From Gryganskiella cystojenkinii (lineage: Eukaryota > Mortierellomycota > Mortierellomycetes > Mortierellales > Mortierellaceae), in assembly GCA_015852425.1 (NCBI GenBank), contig JAAAIG010000234.1:1-45808 (forward strand): DNA of 45,808 nt, in the 5' to 3' direction. The stretch's first letter is position 1. The number at the start of each line of letters is the position of its first letter. The notes beneath the pieces were generated by a model that saw only the letters and a program-made list of their open reading frames with translations, was not told where the DNA came from and searched no databases. This document shows positions 44,735-45,808 of this stretch, piece by piece. Made by a program: the position numbers and the translations under genes.

Positions 44735-45808
44735 TAGTGATTGAAGCCGGTTAAAATCTTGACCGGTTAAAAAAAAAATTAGGCCGCTTTTTGGTTAGTC
44801 GTCCATTTTTTTTAGTCGGCGGACTAATTGACTGGTGGCACATTTCATTAACCAAGCCAAAACCAAGGAAATCTTTAACCGAAATATTGGTTGACGGTAT
44901 CACCGGTTAACCGAAAGAAAAAAGAGGGCTATTTCTTTCAACGATCATCGCCGATTTTTTGGTATTGATAGATAAACTAGTGATTTTGTTATTATTTTGA
45001 ACAATTTATATGGGAATGAAGAAATTCTATGGACTACGTTGTTAAAGAAGGATTAAATTATACGTTGTATCCAGATTACCTTGCAGATGCAAGGCATTTT
45101 GTTGCATAGTGCGAGAAGACGATGTTGCTCACGGGATCGGAAGAAAGGTGAGCGCGTTTGGCTGTAACAGTGTTTCCTGCGAAATTGAACATGCGCCCGT
45201 CCAGAAGCTACAGTCGTAGGAGGAATCGTAAGATGCTTCCTTGCCAGTTGCACCATGAGTGGAAAATCGTTCTTGTTCACCCTCCACCAATCAAAGGGAT
45301 TGACAATAGAACGCTTTCTTGGCCGAGTGAAATATCTGGAAACCTCATCACAATTCAGTTGTCTCAAGAAAGGAAAGACATCATCCTCCTTGGCAGCAGG
45401 AGGAGAGACAACCGCAGGCGCCTACTTCAGGATCCCGTTTATCGTGAGGGAGCCTGAGACACCTGCCCCTTGATGGTACCCTTAACGCACTGGGCGCGCT
45501 CATCATCGCGAAGATACCAAAGATTGTGGAACGAAGGGTAAAAGACGGCGATTTTGCTTCCATGCTCAATGACCAAGTCATCGAATTCTCTCCTGACAGA
45601 TTTTATATTAGGACTCAGCCTGGATTCATAACTGATATCGGAGAATTTAAAAGGAAATAAGCTTTTGGCCGGAACATGAGGTAAAGTGCATACCAACGGT
45701 CAACAGTGGAGGACTGGGCGAGGGGTTTGTTTTGAAGAGGCTTTATTGTGAACGGCTACTGGGTGGAAACAGAGCCTCATGACTATGAATGAGAATGGGA
45801 ATGAGGGC
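44735..45808 (-). mobile_element. hAT-superfamily DNA transposon, one end and decayed 3' part, running off the window
   Basis: The predicted terminus starts TAGTGATTGAAGCCGGTTAA at 44735. It is followed by subterminal CCGGTTAA copies at 44747, 44763 and 44903 and by several related TTAACCG and GACTAATT motifs in both orientations, an arrangement common in hAT ends. The transposase relic reads inward on the minus strand. The second terminus is outside the window, so the boundary at 44735 and the 8-base duplication cannot be confirmed. Confidence 0.6.
45076..45700 (-). pseudogene. hAT transposase, C-terminal remnant with frameshifts
   Basis: Reading leftward, one frame gives FHNLWYLRDDERAQC. 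A second gives LRQLNCDEVSRYF and NPFDWWRVNKNDFPL, then LARKHLTIPPTTVASGR. A third gives MFNFAGNTVTAKRAHLSSD, ending at a TAA at 45078-45076. Together they spell the hAT dimerisation domain (NPxxWW, FPxLxxLAR, IPxTSVASER, FSxAGxxVTxxR). The shift between VASGR and MFNF lies at a GGG run near 45190 and looks like one extra base. Another shift is needed near 45420-45470. The gene is therefore dead as read, and the N-terminal BED finger and catalytic core are beyond the window or lost. Confidence 0.8.

Noticed and set aside
1..45808. CRISPR arrays, bacterial operons, riboswitches
   Set aside because: No regularly spaced repeats. The genes are spliced and eukaryotic.

Overview
The window reads as a gene-dense, intron-rich stretch of a fungal nuclear genome, most likely an early-diverging fungus of the Mucoromycota; Mortierellaceae is my best guess. 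The grounds are many short GT-AG introns (about 75-200 bases), pyrimidine-rich leaders, fungal KEX1, RRP9, NAD-isocitrate dehydrogenase, CLG1-type cyclin and TGL-type lipase genes, and fragments of Fanzor, hAT and LRR-type genes. The lineage is an inference. Splice sites were placed by eye. For each spliced gene given in full, the exon lengths sum to a multiple of three and the frame stays open.

Layout. 3-442 (+): C-terminal end of a Fanzor-like (eukaryotic TnpB-like) protein, cut by the window edge. 1147-4798 (+): KEX1 carboxypeptidase, 17 exons. 5088-7318 (-): RRP9/U3-55K WD40 protein. 8248-10169 (+): catalytic NAD-isocitrate dehydrogenase subunit (IDH2 type). 10942-11863 (-): fourth subunit of DNA polymerase delta (POLD4/Cdm1 type). 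13869-15404 (+): polyglutamine C2H2 transcription factor. 16090-17349 (+): decayed LRR-type gene. 18777-22022 (-): CLG1-like PCL cyclin. 25550-27600 (+): RBM33-like RNA-binding protein. 27942-30742 (-): TGL-family patatin lipase. 31267-35312 (+): ZNFX1-like SF1 helicase with an N-terminal CCCH finger. 36068-37436 (+): zinc-free MDR reductase. 39811-44529 (+): large membrane RING-H2 protein. 44735-45808 (-): decayed hAT transposon running off the right edge.

How the genes relate. This is a typical eukaryotic chromosome segment, with no operon or cluster. Genes are convergent (KEX1/RRP9, IDH2/POLD4, RBM33-like/lipase) or divergent (RRP9/IDH2, POLD4/C2H2 factor, cyclin/RBM33-like, lipase/helicase). 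The functions are mostly housekeeping: peptide processing in the Golgi, rRNA maturation, the TCA cycle, DNA replication, lipid turnover and RNA biology. Mobile-element debris sits at both ends.

The points most worth following are the Fanzor-like fragment at the left edge; a lipase whose expected catalytic aspartate position holds tyrosine; a cyclin box interrupted by a long Ser/Thr/Pro insert; a CCCH-helicase-NFX1 protein with a short zinc-finger tail; and a 10-base micro-exon in KEX1. Two 10-N gaps (18130-18139 and 28723-28732) show this is a draft assembly.
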